A stretch of 64,000 nt of DNA, taken from contig FREU01000002.1 in assembly GCA_900143615.1 (NCBI GenBank), positions 910,663 to 974,662 of the forward strand, in the 5' to 3' direction. Below the pieces are notes generated by a model, which had not been told where the DNA came from, made no database searches, and saw nothing but the letters and a program-made list of their open reading frames with translations. This stretch comes from Rhodobacteraceae bacterium Alg231-30 (GTDB lineage: Bacteria; Pseudomonadota; Alphaproteobacteria; Rhodobacterales; Rhodobacteraceae). Positions 1-8,519 of the stretch are shown piece after piece (the stretch's first letter is position 1; each line of letters starts with the position of its first letter). The position numbers and the translations under genes are program-made.

Positions 1-473
1 GTCGGGGATCGCAAATCTATTCGATTCCCGCCAAGGCGCTGACAAAAGACCCGAACAAGAACGTGATTCTGCGCGGTGGTGATCAAATTATAGTCGAAGA
101 GGACGAGCGGTTTTTTGTCGCAATGGGTGCGACAAACTCCAAAACGCAAATTTTCTTCCATCAGGAAAAAATTACGGCGCTTGAAGCTGTGTCGCTCGCA
201 GGTGGCGTAGATGCCGGGAGGGCGAATCCGGAAGCTTTGGTGCTGTTGCGTGAATATCCTTTAGATGCGCTTCGGCCTGACAGGACTGGGCCTTCTGAGC
301 AGTATGTCATGTTTATTTTCGACCTAACGCATTCAGACAGCCTATTTGGAGCGCAAAATTTTGAAATGCAGCCGGGCGATGTTGTGATTGCTTCAGAGTC
401 CGCGATCAAGCCTGCTCAGGCCGTTATCGCACTGCTAGGATCTGCGTTTGCCATAACTAATGTGTTTGAATGA
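1..473 (+). CDS. Polysaccharide export protein, Wza/KpsD-like (5' end outside window)
   Basis: The 3' part of a gene whose frame is already open at base 3, so its start lies before the window. About 156 residues are visible. They resemble the C-terminal part of outer-membrane polysaccharide export proteins: a soluble ligand-binding beta-grasp (SLBB) segment around KITALEAVSLAGGV, then a MQPGDVVIAS stretch typical of these proteins, and a short hydrophobic C-terminal segment that could enter the outer membrane. In the family the role is to form the outer-membrane channel for capsule or exopolysaccharide. The genes that follow on the same strand (galU, galE, glycosyltransferases, sulfotransferase) fit this. 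The N-terminal signal peptide and PES motif cannot be checked here. Confidence 0.82.
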   Translation, partial: RGSQIYSIPAKALTKDPNKNVILRGGDQIIVEEDERFFVAMGATNSKTQIFFHQEKITALEAVSLAGGVDAGRANPEALVLLREYPLDALRPDRTGPSEQYVMFIFDLTHSDSLFGAQNFEMQPGDVVIASESAIKPAQAVIALLGSAFAITNVFE

Positions 474-643
474 TCAACATAAGATTGAATTAATTCTAGT
501 AGGATAGTATGCATTTTACGATTACTGGCTAAATGCTATTTTGACTAAAAGTCGATTTTAATAACACACCGTTCTGTGATGATGCCGTCATGGACTTTGC
601 TTAGCGCACTGTGAAATATGTGAGTAACTACGAGGGTTTGTTG
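474..643 (+). promoter_or_regulatory. AT-rich intergenic region, probable galU promoter
   Basis: This spacer is clearly more AT-rich than the flanking genes, with runs such as GAATTAATTCTAG and GATTTTAATAAC. It probably holds the promoter for galU and the genes after it, but I could not fix a -35/-10 pair with confidence. A GTG codon at 611 is in frame with galU, but the AGGG at about 633 sits at a proper distance from the ATG at 644, which is the better start. Confidence 0.4.
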
Positions 644-1537
644 ATGCAAAAGAAGATTACTAAGGCCATTTTCCCTGTGGCCGGAATGGGAACGCGGTTT
701 CTGCCAGCAACCAAGTCAGTTCCAAAAGAAATCATGACCTTGGTCGACAGACCACTCATTCAATATGCAATTGACGAAGCGCGTGAAGCTGGAATCAAAG
801 AGTTTATCTTTGTGACCTCCAGAGGCAAAAGCGCCCTTGAAGACTATTTTGATCATGCGCCTCAGCTTGAGCGAGAGCTCAGAAAAAAAGGCAAAACCGA
901 GCTACTAGAAACCCTTGCGGCGACCAATATGGAGAGCGGTGCGATCGCTTATATTCGCCAGCACCACGCGCTGGGGCTTGGCCATGCTGTGCGCTGTGCG
1001 CGTCGCCTTATTGCGAACGAACCTTTTGCGGTGATTCTGCCGGATGATGTCATCGCGGGTGAGAAGCCTTGTTTGAAGCAGATGATCGACGCCTATGAAG
1101 AAACCGGTGGATCGATGGTCGCAGCCATGGAAGTTCCGATGGCGCAGGCGTCCTCTTATGGGGTTCTTGACGTCAAAGAAGACATGGGGTCGATCGTTTC
1201 TGTCAAAGGCATGGTCGAAAAGCCCAAAGAAGGTCAGGCTCCTTCCAATCTTGCTGTCATTGGGCGGTATATCCTCACGCCGAGTGTTTTGCGCAACCTT
1301 CGCAATCAAGATTCCGGTGCCGGCGGGGAAATTCAATTGACGGACGCCATTGCCAGCGAAATTGAGCAAGGCAGAAATGTCTATGGATTCCGCTTTAAGG
1401 GACAGCGCTATGATTGCGGGTCCAAAGCTGGATTCTTGCAAGCGACGGTCGCCTTTGGCCTTGCGCGGGATGACTTGCGTGACGAGTTGGCTGAGTATCT
1501 TGATGAGTTGCAGGCCTCTCGCAGGGCAGCTGAATAA
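644..1537 (+). CDS. galU: UTP--glucose-1-phosphate uridylyltransferase
   Basis: Makes UDP-glucose from UTP and glucose-1-phosphate in the cytoplasm, the sugar donor for glucans and the precursor of UDP-galactose. The 297-residue protein has the usual family length. The nucleotide-binding signature GMGTRFLPATK lies at residues 14-24, VPKEIMTLVDRPLIQYAIDE follows directly, and VEKPKEG is seen further on. The ATG at 644 was chosen over the in-frame GTG at 611 because AGGG lies just upstream and bacterial GalU proteins typically begin near this point. It is followed after 17 bases by galE, which uses its product, so the two are very probably co-transcribed. Confidence 0.95.
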   Translation: MQKKITKAIFPVAGMGTRFLPATKSVPKEIMTLVDRPLIQYAIDEAREAGIKEFIFVTSRGKSALEDYFDHAPQLERELRKKGKTELLETLAATNMESGAIAYIRQHHALGLGHAVRCARRLIANEPFAVILPDDVIAGEKPCLKQMIDAYEETGGSMVAAMEVPMAQASSYGVLDVKEDMGSIVSVKGMVEKPKEGQAPSNLAVIGRYILTPSVLRNLRNQDSGAGGEIQLTDAIASEIEQGRNVYGFRFKGQRYDCGSKAGFLQATVAFGLARDDLRDELAEYLDELQASRRAAE

Positions 1538-1554
1538 GGCGAAGGAAGACTTAA

Positions 1555-2538
1555 GTGGACAATGTACTTGTGACTGGCGGTGCCGGCTATATCGGCTCGC
1601 ACGCGTGTAAAGCTTTGCGCACAGCGGGCTTTCAACCAGTGACCTTCGACAATCTTTGCACCGGTTGGGAAGATGCGGTCAAATTTGGGCCATTTGAAAA
1701 AGGTGATTTGCTCAATCGCGAACGTTTGGACGAGGTGTTTGCCAAGTATGAACCCATTGCGGTGATGCATTTTGCGGCGTTGAGCCAAGTTGGCGAAAGC
1801 ATGCAAGAACCGGGTCGGTATTGGCTGAACAATGTTGGCGGTTCTTTGAACTTGATCGAAGCTTCGGTTGCCGCCGGGTGTAAAAACTTTGTGTTTTCAT
1901 CAACATGCGCCACATATGGCGAACACGACAATGTTCTTTTGGACGAGACAATCGAACAGCATCCGATCAATGCATACGGGTCATCCAAACGCGCAATCGA
2001 AGATATGCTGAAAGATTTCGAAGGCGCCTATGGCCTGCGACATGTGATTTTCCGCTACTTTAATGTGGCTGGAGGTGATCCGGAAGGTGAGGTTGGGGAG
2101 TTCCATCGCCCTGAAACACATCTGATTCCGCTGATGCTGGATGCGATTGATGGCAAGCGTGACGCGTTGACGATCTTTGGTACAGACTACGATACCGAAG
2201 ACGGCACCTGTATTCGAGATTATGTGCATGTCTGCGATTTGGTGGATGCGCATGTGCTTGGGCTAAAGCGCCTATTGGATAGTCATGACAGCGGCATCTA
2301 CAATCTGGGCACAGGATCCGGGTTCTCGGTGCGCGAGGTGATTTCGCAGTCCCGCTCGGTCACAAATCGCGAAGTGCCGTATAATGAGGGGCCGCGTCGT
2401 CCAGGGGATTGTACCAAGCTGGTTTCCGGCTCGACACTTGCCGAGAAAGAGCTAGGCTGGAGCCCCAAGAGATCAACGATGGACTTGATGATCGCTGATG
2501 CATGGAAATGGCACCAGAACGGCAACTACACCAAATAA
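1555..2538 (+). CDS. galE: UDP-glucose 4-epimerase
   Basis: Interconverts UDP-glucose and UDP-galactose with tightly bound NAD in the cytoplasm. The 327-residue protein is an extended short-chain dehydrogenase: the NAD loop GGAGYIG is at residues 8-14, the catalytic Ser/Thr region SSTCATYG at 115-122, and the YxxxK pair is Y141/K145. It starts at GTG 1555 behind a GGAAG ribosome site. The last 41 bases overlap the ORF of the next glycosyltransferase. It probably supplies UDP-galactose to the enzymes encoded downstream. A related UDP-sugar epimerase cannot be fully excluded, but match and context favour GalE. Confidence 0.93.
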   Translation: MDNVLVTGGAGYIGSHACKALRTAGFQPVTFDNLCTGWEDAVKFGPFEKGDLLNRERLDEVFAKYEPIAVMHFAALSQVGESMQEPGRYWLNNVGGSLNLIEASVAAGCKNFVFSSTCATYGEHDNVLLDETIEQHPINAYGSSKRAIEDMLKDFEGAYGLRHVIFRYFNVAGGDPEGEVGEFHRPETHLIPLMLDAIDGKRDALTIFGTDYDTEDGTCIRDYVHVCDLVDAHVLGLKRLLDSHDSGIYNLGTGSGFSVREVISQSRSVTNREVPYNEGPRRPGDCTKLVSGSTLAEKELGWSPKRSTMDLMIADAWKWHQNGNYTK

Positions 2539-3763
2539 ACCAGCCGCGCGACTTCTTGAGATGTCGCGCGCCGTTGATCTGGTGGGGCGACGTCCGTCAG
2601 GTGTGGATCGGGTGTGTCTGGCGTATCTTGATGCCTTGATAGACGCGCCGGAGCCGGTTTTTGGACTGGTGCGCACGGTGCTAGGCTATGTGTTGCTCGA
2701 CCAAGACGGTATGGTTGGTGTGCGCGATCGCCTGCAGAGGCGTGTCGCGTGGGGGGATGTCGATATTCTGGCACGGCTGACTCGCAAATCAGGCAGTTCC
2801 AGGCGTCGGGTCGACGCAGATTTACGCAGGCTGGCCCATGCGCGTTGTTCCAGACGTGGCTTGGCGCGGATGCTGCGTCAGAATTTGCCTGTCGGAACAG
2901 CCTATATCAATGTCGATCAAACCAATCTACGCAAAGAGATTGTTGAGGCTGTGCGCGCTGTTAGTGGGGCCAAAATTGCGGTCTTTCTGCATGACACGAT
3001 CCCGTTGGATTATCCGCAGTTTCAAACCCCTGCCTCGGCGCGACGCCTACGCGAAATTCTGGATCTGACTCAGGTCTCAGCTGATGTGATTCTGACCAAT
3101 TCAATTGTGTCGCAGCAGGATATTGCGCGTCATATCGGTGAGCGATGCCCCCCGATTACTGTGGCGCCTTTGGGGATAGAGGCGGACTTTTTCCAAATAG
3201 GCAACAATGCGGCCACGGACTTGGTGCCGAAACCGTATTTTCTGTGTTTGGGCACGATCGAGCCCCGCAAGAACCATGTGTTTCTGATCGATCTGTGGGA
3301 AGACATGGCGCAGAGGGCTGACGGGCAGGAAATCCCCCATTTGGTGATCTGTGGGCGGCGCGGCTGGATGAGCGAGCAGACTTTTGCGCGGTTGGATCAA
3401 AGCCCGCTGCGGGGAAGTTTTTTGCACGAGTTTAATGATCTGCCCGACAGCGACATTTGCCACCTTGTTGCAGGGGCGCAGGCGATGCTTTTTCCAAGTC
3501 TGGCAGAGGGCTACGGGCTGCCCCCACTTGAGGCCGCAGCGGTGGGGTGCCCGGTGATCTGTAACGATTTGCCTGTTATACGCGAAACTCTGGCGGAATA
3601 TCCCATTTACGCAAGCGTGACAGATAGTTATCTATGGGAAGAGGCGATAAGTCGCCGACTGAATGAGTCTTTGCATCGTGAAGATCAGAGTGACCTAGCG
3701 GAACCGAAGTTTTCTCCACCTACGTGGAGCGCGCATTTCAATACCGTTTTAAGGGTGACGTGA
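2498..3763 (+). CDS. Glycosyltransferase, GT4 family (GT-B fold)
   Basis: A 421-residue retaining glycosyltransferase that should transfer a sugar from a nucleotide donor during polysaccharide assembly on the cytoplasmic side of the membrane. The C-terminal half carries the GT4 signatures: LGTIEPRKN at residues 251-259, and the EX7E motif in EGYGLPPLE with E337 and E345. The N-terminal part has the GVDRV..AYLDAL pattern seen near the start of this family. ATG 2498 overlaps galE by 41 bases. ATG 2561 is possible, but conserved-looking residues (LLEMSRAV) precede it. Neither start has a strong ribosome site. The acceptor and sugar cannot be told from sequence. Confidence 0.85.
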   Translation: MHGNGTRTATTPNKPAARLLEMSRAVDLVGRRPSGVDRVCLAYLDALIDAPEPVFGLVRTVLGYVLLDQDGMVGVRDRLQRRVAWGDVDILARLTRKSGSSRRRVDADLRRLAHARCSRRGLARMLRQNLPVGTAYINVDQTNLRKEIVEAVRAVSGAKIAVFLHDTIPLDYPQFQTPASARRLREILDLTQVSADVILTNSIVSQQDIARHIGERCPPITVAPLGIEADFFQIGNNAATDLVPKPYFLCLGTIEPRKNHVFLIDLWEDMAQRADGQEIPHLVICGRRGWMSEQTFARLDQSPLRGSFLHEFNDLPDSDICHLVAGAQAMLFPSLAEGYGLPPLEAAAVGCPVICNDLPVIRETLAEYPIYASVTDSYLWEEAISRRLNESLHREDQSDLAEPKFSPPTWSAHFNTVLRVT

Positions 3764-3814
3764 TACTTCCGCGGTTGAAATTATGGGCGTTGGGAAAAAG
3801 GGTGAGGATGCAAA

Positions 3815-4825
3815 TTGGGTGCGTGGCAATCATATCGGCTTCGAGTCAGACGCCGCTATCGGTTAGCGCGCGCATTGCGTCGCCAACATGAGCTGACCTC
3901 GATTGTTGACCGCACTGACAAGATAAAACGCGATGATTTGTTGCTGTTCTCGACGCAGAGAAACGAACAAATTCGGCTGCCATATTTTCTTGAGTATTAT
4001 CGTGACAAAGGTGTCGATCATTTCCTGATCGTAGACAATGATAGCGATGATGGCTCGATGGAGTATTTGGTCGAGCAACCGGATGTGTCGGTTTGGCACA
4101 CACGCCACAGCTATAAAAAATCGCGGTTTGGCGTCGATTGGATGAACTGGCTGCAGATGCGTTATGGCCATGGCCACTGGTGTTTGGTGGTCGATCCTGA
4201 TGAGTTCCTGATCTATCCGTTTTGTGACACGCGCCCTATTCGGGCGCTGACCGATTGGCTGGACGCCAGTTCGATCAAATCTTTTAGCGCGATGCTGTTG
4301 GATATGTATCCACGCGGCCCGATCACCGAACAGCCCTATCATGCCGGACAAGACCCGCTTGAGATCGCCTGTTGGTTTGATGCGGGCAATTATACGATGA
4401 CCAAGAACCCGAATTACGGGAACTTGTGGATACAAGGTGGCCCACGCTCGCGGGTGTTTTTCCCTGACGAGCCAGAGCTGGCGCCTGCGTTGAATAAGAT
4501 CCCTCTGGTGAAGTGGAACCGACGATACACCTATGTCAGCTCGACCCACATGCTTTTGCCGCGCGGTCTTAATCAGGTTTATGATGAATGGGGTGGAGAG
4601 AAGGCCTCGGGGCTTTTGTTGCACGCCAAGTTTCTGGATACGTTCACGGTTAAGGCCGAAGAAGAGCTGCGCCGCAAACAGCACTATTCCGCCAGCGTGG
4701 AATACATGGCCTATGCCGAGCGGTTGCGGGATAATCCCGAGTTGTGGTGCAAATGGTCAGAGAAATACATTAACTGGCGCCAGCTTGAGATTTTGGGGCT
4801 GATGTCCAAAGGAAACTGGGCATGA
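3815..4825 (+). CDS. Glycosyltransferase family 2-like protein (GT-A fold, GT92-like)
   Basis: The 336-residue protein begins after a short basic stretch and carries the hallmarks of family 2-like transferases: STQRNE at residues 46-51, DNDSDD at 74-79, and a DPDE motif at 127-130 that should hold the metal and donor diphosphate. The pattern of RNE..R.PYFLEYYRDKG and VVDPDEFL is common in Rhodobacterales capsule clusters. The likely start is TTG 3815, with GGTGAGG seven bases upstream. No ATG lies in frame nearby. The stop overlaps the next start by four bases (ATGA), so the two enzymes are translationally coupled. Donor and acceptor are unknown. Confidence 0.8.
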   Translation: MGAWQSYRLRVRRRYRLARALRRQHELTSIVDRTDKIKRDDLLLFSTQRNEQIRLPYFLEYYRDKGVDHFLIVDNDSDDGSMEYLVEQPDVSVWHTRHSYKKSRFGVDWMNWLQMRYGHGHWCLVVDPDEFLIYPFCDTRPIRALTDWLDASSIKSFSAMLLDMYPRGPITEQPYHAGQDPLEIACWFDAGNYTMTKNPNYGNLWIQGGPRSRVFFPDEPELAPALNKIPLVKWNRRYTYVSSTHMLLPRGLNQVYDEWGGEKASGLLLHAKFLDTFTVKAEEELRRKQHYSASVEYMAYAERLRDNPELWCKWSEKYINWRQLEILGLMSKGNWA

Positions 4826-6519
4826 GTGTCGGTATCCTGATGTTGGTGCACACGGCTTTTGACCGGGCCGAACAAGTGGCGCGCCATTGGACAAAATACG
4901 GCTGTCCGGTGGTGATCCATGTGGATGCCAATGTCAGCCAGAAAGACTACAAGAAATTTGTCAAAGCCATGTCGGATCTGGACGATGTGAAATTCTGTGC
5001 GCGGCATAAATGTGAATGGGGCGCGTGGGGATTGGTGGCCGGATCACAATCCGCGGCCGAGATGATGTTGGATGCATTCCCGGCGGTGCGACATGTCTAT
5101 CTGTCGTCGGGCTCATGTTTGCCGTTGCGTCCGGTGCAGGAGCTTAAGGACTATCTAAAGGCGCGCCCGCGCACGGATTTCATCGAGAGTGCGACAACAG
5201 CCGATGTGCCTTGGACTGTTGGCGGGTTGGACCAAGAGCGGTTCACGCTGCATTTTCCGTTTTCGTGGCGCAAGAATCGCTTCCTGTTTGATAAATGGGT
5301 CGACATTCAACGGCTGCTGCGGATTGAGCGCCGTATTCCGCAAGGAATTGTGCCGCATATGGGATCGCAATGGTGGTGCCTGTCGCGCCAGACCTTGTCA
5401 GCGATCCTGCAAGACCCCGATCGCCCCGCGTTTGACAAGTTCTTCAAACGTGTTTGGATTCCGGATGAGAGCTATTTCCAAACGCTGGCGCGGCTGTATT
5501 CGACCAATATCGAAAGTCGATCTCTGACGTTGAGCAAGTTCGACTTTCAGGGCAAGCCGCATATTTTTTATGACGACCACCTGCAATTACTCCGTCGCTC
5601 AGATTGTTTTGTGGCGCGCAAAATATGGCCGCAGGCTCATAAAGTGTACAATGGGTTTCTGCGCGATCCTGAGGGTGCGATTAAGATGAGCGAACCCAAC
5701 CCAGCCAAAATCGACCGGATTTTTGCGAAGGCGGTTGAGCGTCGGACCAAGGGGCGCACTGGGTTGTATATGCAGAGCCGGTATCCCAATGAAGGCTGGG
5801 AAAACGGCATGACCTTTGGGCGCTATTCGGTGTTTCACGGGTTTGCAGAGCTGTTTGAGGATTTTGAGCCTTGGTTAGGGCGGGTCACAGGCGCGCAGGT
5901 TCATGGCCATATATTTGCGCCGGAGCGGGCCGAATTTGCCGGTGGGCAAAAGGTGATCAATGGCGCGCTGAGCGATGCGCCCAATGCACGTGATTACAAT
6001 TCGATCGCGTTTCTAACCAACCTGATCTGGAACACCCGCGGCGAACGGCAGTGTTTTCAGGTCGGACCGCGCGATGAGGGAGCACCTGTCTGGTTTATTG
6101 CCAAAGATCCAAATGCGCAGGTGTCCGTGATTAGTGGAGCTTGGGCGCTACCGCTGTTTAAATCCAATCGCAATTTTGCAGACATACGCCAAGAGGCTGC
6201 AAGGTTGCAGAAATTGGAGAATGAACAGCTGAGTGCATTGCGTTCGCCATACGCCAAATCACGGGTACGGATTTGGACAATGGCTGAGTTCATCGAGGCG
6301 CCAATGGAGCCTTTGCAAACGATCATTGATGAGATTGGTGTGAATAAATCGCGGCGCTTGTCAGAAGTTCCGCGGATGACGGATTTGACGGGGTTCGGGC
6401 AGTTTTTGCAAAATCTCAAGAATCAGGGGATGCATCCCTATTTGATGGGTGACTTTCCAGTGTCTCAAGTTGATGGTGATCAGAAGAAGCCGCCGCGCAA
6501 ACCCTATCTTGTTCAGTAA
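4822..6519 (+). CDS. Core-2/I-branching GT14-like glycosyltransferase with extra C-terminal domain
   Basis: A 565-residue protein. Residues 1 to about 260 look like the core-2/I-branching beta-1,6-N-acetylglucosaminyltransferase (xylosyltransferase) family: HVDANVS at 33-39, CEWGAWGLV at 64-72 and LSSGSCLPL at 94-102, the position of the family SGxDxPL motif. The rest, about 300 residues, matches no enzyme I can name. It resembles the uncharacterised C-terminal domain that accompanies this transferase in Rhodobacterales. In some GT14 homologues the enzyme branches a glycan, so branching of the surface polysaccharide is a reasonable inference. It is coupled to the upstream transferase by a 4-base overlap and lies 6 bases before the sulfotransferase gene. 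Confidence 0.8.
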   Translation: MSVGILMLVHTAFDRAEQVARHWTKYGCPVVIHVDANVSQKDYKKFVKAMSDLDDVKFCARHKCEWGAWGLVAGSQSAAEMMLDAFPAVRHVYLSSGSCLPLRPVQELKDYLKARPRTDFIESATTADVPWTVGGLDQERFTLHFPFSWRKNRFLFDKWVDIQRLLRIERRIPQGIVPHMGSQWWCLSRQTLSAILQDPDRPAFDKFFKRVWIPDESYFQTLARLYSTNIESRSLTLSKFDFQGKPHIFYDDHLQLLRRSDCFVARKIWPQAHKVYNGFLRDPEGAIKMSEPNPAKIDRIFAKAVERRTKGRTGLYMQSRYPNEGWENGMTFGRYSVFHGFAELFEDFEPWLGRVTGAQVHGHIFAPERAEFAGGQKVINGALSDAPNARDYNSIAFLTNLIWNTRGERQCFQVGPRDEGAPVWFIAKDPNAQVSVISGAWALPLFKSNRNFADIRQEAARLQKLENEQLSALRSPYAKSRVRIWTMAEFIEAPMEPLQTIIDEIGVNKSRRLSEVPRMTDLTGFGQFLQNLKNQGMHPYLMGDFPVSQVDGDQKKPPRKPYLVQ

Positions 6520-6525
6520 GAGGCC

Positions 6526-7953
6526 ATGGCAGATAAATTTGATTATTTTGTAGTGTTCGCAGAAATGCGGACGGGGTCCAATTTTCTGGAAACCAACATC
6601 AATGCTTTTGACGGGCTGACATGCCACGGAGAGGCGTTTAACGCGAATTTCATCGGATACCCGAACCGCAGTGAAATCCTTGGTGTCGATCTTGGCCAAC
6701 GCACGGCTGATCCTTTTTCGCTGATTGCTGCGATTAAGTCCGATCCCGACAGCCTCGGCGGATTTCGATTTTTTCACGACCATGATCCGAGGGTTTTGGA
6801 CACTTGCCTGAACGATCCGCGCTGCGCCAAGATTATTCTGACGCGCAATCCCTTGGAAAGCTATGTGTCCAAGAAAATCGCGCAGGCCACAGGGCAATGG
6901 AAGCTGACCGATGTGCGGCGGCGACGTGAGAGCAAAGTGGCGGTTGATGCAACAGAGTTCCGCCAGCATGTCGAGAGGCTGCAGGAGTTTCAGGTGCTTT
7001 TGATGCGGGCGCTGCAAGTGAGCGGGCAAACGGCATTTTATCTGGCGTATGAAGATCTGCAGGATGTGAACGTCATGAATGGTTTGGCGGCTTACCTCGG
7101 CGTTGAGGATCGTCTTGAAGCACTTGATCAGTCGCTTAAGCGGCAAAATCCAAGTCCCTTGTCAGAAAAGGTTTCCAATTTTGGAAGTGTGACGCTGGCG
7201 ATTGCCGAGTTGGACAGATTTAATCTAAACCGCACTCCGAATTTTGAGCCGCGCCGCGGCGCGGTAGTGCCCAGTTATACGGCGGCCTCTGTCGCGCCGC
7301 TTTTGTATATGCCTGTGCGCTCGGGTCCTGAAGATGAGGTTTTGGCCTGGTTGGCCGCTCTTGATAGTGCCAGCGTGGAAGGTCTGGTGGGGAAATTTAA
7401 CCAAAAAACGCTTAAGCAATGGAAGCGTGGAAATCCGGGGCATCGCAGTTTCACAGTGATCCGCCATCCGGTGGCGCGTATACATTCGGCGTTTTGTCGG
7501 CGGATACTGGATACAGGTACTGGGAGTTATCGAGCGTACCGAAAGACATTGAGCAAAGTTTATAAGATTCCGCTGCCAAAGGACGCTCCGGGGCCGGAGT
7601 ATGACCCGGTGGCGCATCGCGCAGCTTTTGTGGCCTTTCTGGGGTTCGTCAAAGCGAATTTGGCGGGGCAGACAAGTTTGCGCCAGGACGCACATTGGGC
7701 CAGCCAGTCCGAGGCGATTCGCGGGTTTGGCGATCTGGCGTTACCAGACATAATTGTGCGTGAAGATGAAATGCAGGCTTACCTGCCAGCGCTGGCAATG
7801 CAGGTCGGGCGGATGGATGCACCAGACCCCGTAACGGCGTCGCCAGAGACGCCTGTGCCACTAGAGGCGATCTATGACGGCGAGATCGAAGACTTGGTGC
7901 AAGATATCTATCAGCGCGACTATCTGACCTTTGGATTCGGACGCTGGAAGTGA
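6526..7953 (+). CDS. NodH-like sulfotransferase with two sulfotransferase-type modules
   Basis: Should transfer sulfate from PAPS to a carbohydrate. The first half has a complete cofactor site: the 5'-phosphosulfate loop MRTGSNFLE at residues 14-22, and the 3'-phosphate site IILTRNPLESYVSKK at 103-117 with R107 and S112. The second half holds another 3'-phosphate-like motif, VIRHPVARIHSAF at 311-323, of the type found in the sulfotransferase 2 family, but I see no matching P-loop just before it. At 475 residues the protein is longer than single-domain NodH-type enzymes. It is the last gene of the cluster and probably decorates the polymer made by the genes before it. Whether the second module is active is unclear. 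Confidence 0.82.
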   Translation: MADKFDYFVVFAEMRTGSNFLETNINAFDGLTCHGEAFNANFIGYPNRSEILGVDLGQRTADPFSLIAAIKSDPDSLGGFRFFHDHDPRVLDTCLNDPRCAKIILTRNPLESYVSKKIAQATGQWKLTDVRRRRESKVAVDATEFRQHVERLQEFQVLLMRALQVSGQTAFYLAYEDLQDVNVMNGLAAYLGVEDRLEALDQSLKRQNPSPLSEKVSNFGSVTLAIAELDRFNLNRTPNFEPRRGAVVPSYTAASVAPLLYMPVRSGPEDEVLAWLAALDSASVEGLVGKFNQKTLKQWKRGNPGHRSFTVIRHPVARIHSAFCRRILDTGTGSYRAYRKTLSKVYKIPLPKDAPGPEYDPVAHRAAFVAFLGFVKANLAGQTSLRQDAHWASQSEAIRGFGDLALPDIIVREDEMQAYLPALAMQVGRMDAPDPVTASPETPVPLEAIYDGEIEDLVQDIYQRDYLTFGFGRWK

Positions 7954-8012
7954 AACCAACAGGGGCTGTGTTGCCCCACATTGAGCCGAAAAGAAGCGAC
8001 GTGCCAGACGGC

Positions 8013-8477
8013 TTAGGCCGCCTGAACGTTGTCGGTTTCTGTCAGAATCGTAAACAGCGTGTTGGCGTCCAGATTGGCGCGCAATTTAGCGCAAATCGAA
8101 GGCTCGCGTAGTCGGCGCGACACTTGGGCCAAAGCTTTGAGGTGCTCAACACCGGCCGCCTCGGGCGCAAATAACGCAAACGCGATATCCACCGGTTGGC
8201 GATCTACCGAATTGAAATCAACAGGCTTTTCCAAAAGGATGAAGGCGCCAACGACCTTTTCAAGGTCGCCAAGGCGGGCATGGGGCAAGGCAACGCCCTG
8301 TCCCACTCCAGTTGGACCCAAATTCTCACGCTCTTGCAATGCCTCAACAACAATTGACTGCGTCAGCCCATAAGCTGACGCAGCAATGTCGCCAAATTCC
8401 TGCAACAAACGCTTCTTGCTTGAGGTGGCCGTAATAACCTTGACCGCCTCAGGACGTAGGATCTTTGAAAGGTCCAT
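8013..8477 (-). CDS. ptsN: PTS IIA-like nitrogen regulatory protein EIIA-Ntr
   Basis: A 154-residue fructose/mannitol-type PTS EIIA domain of the nitrogen-related phosphotransferase system. It is phosphorylated by NPr and regulates partners rather than moving sugar. The phosphoacceptor is H66 in GVALPHARL. The start at 8477 (MDLSKILRP) is preferred over the longer frame because family members begin here and AGG/GGAG elements lie upstream. It follows hpf by 42 bases, the order usual in proteobacteria. The classical neighbour rpoN is missing on the other side of hpf. Confidence 0.93.
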   Translation of the reverse strand: MDLSKILRPEAVKVITATSSKKRLLQEFGDIAASAYGLTQSIVVEALQERENLGPTGVGQGVALPHARLGDLEKVVGAFILLEKPVDFNSVDRQPVDIAFALFAPEAAGVEHLKALAQVSRRLREPSICAKLRANLDANTLFTILTETDNVQAA

Positions 8478-8519
8478 TTTGCCTGTAACTCCGGGAGGGG
8501 TGCAAAGCACCCCACCTCA

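Noticed and set aside
3863..4684. Long antisense ORF of 273 codons opposite a glycosyltransferase gene
   Set aside because: A shadow frame. The sense protein has clear motifs, and the antisense product has none and is unusually rich in Arg, His and Gln.
6361..7146. Long antisense ORF of 261 codons across the GT14-like and sulfotransferase genes
   Set aside because: Same reasoning: it crosses two real genes on the other strand and shows no domain.
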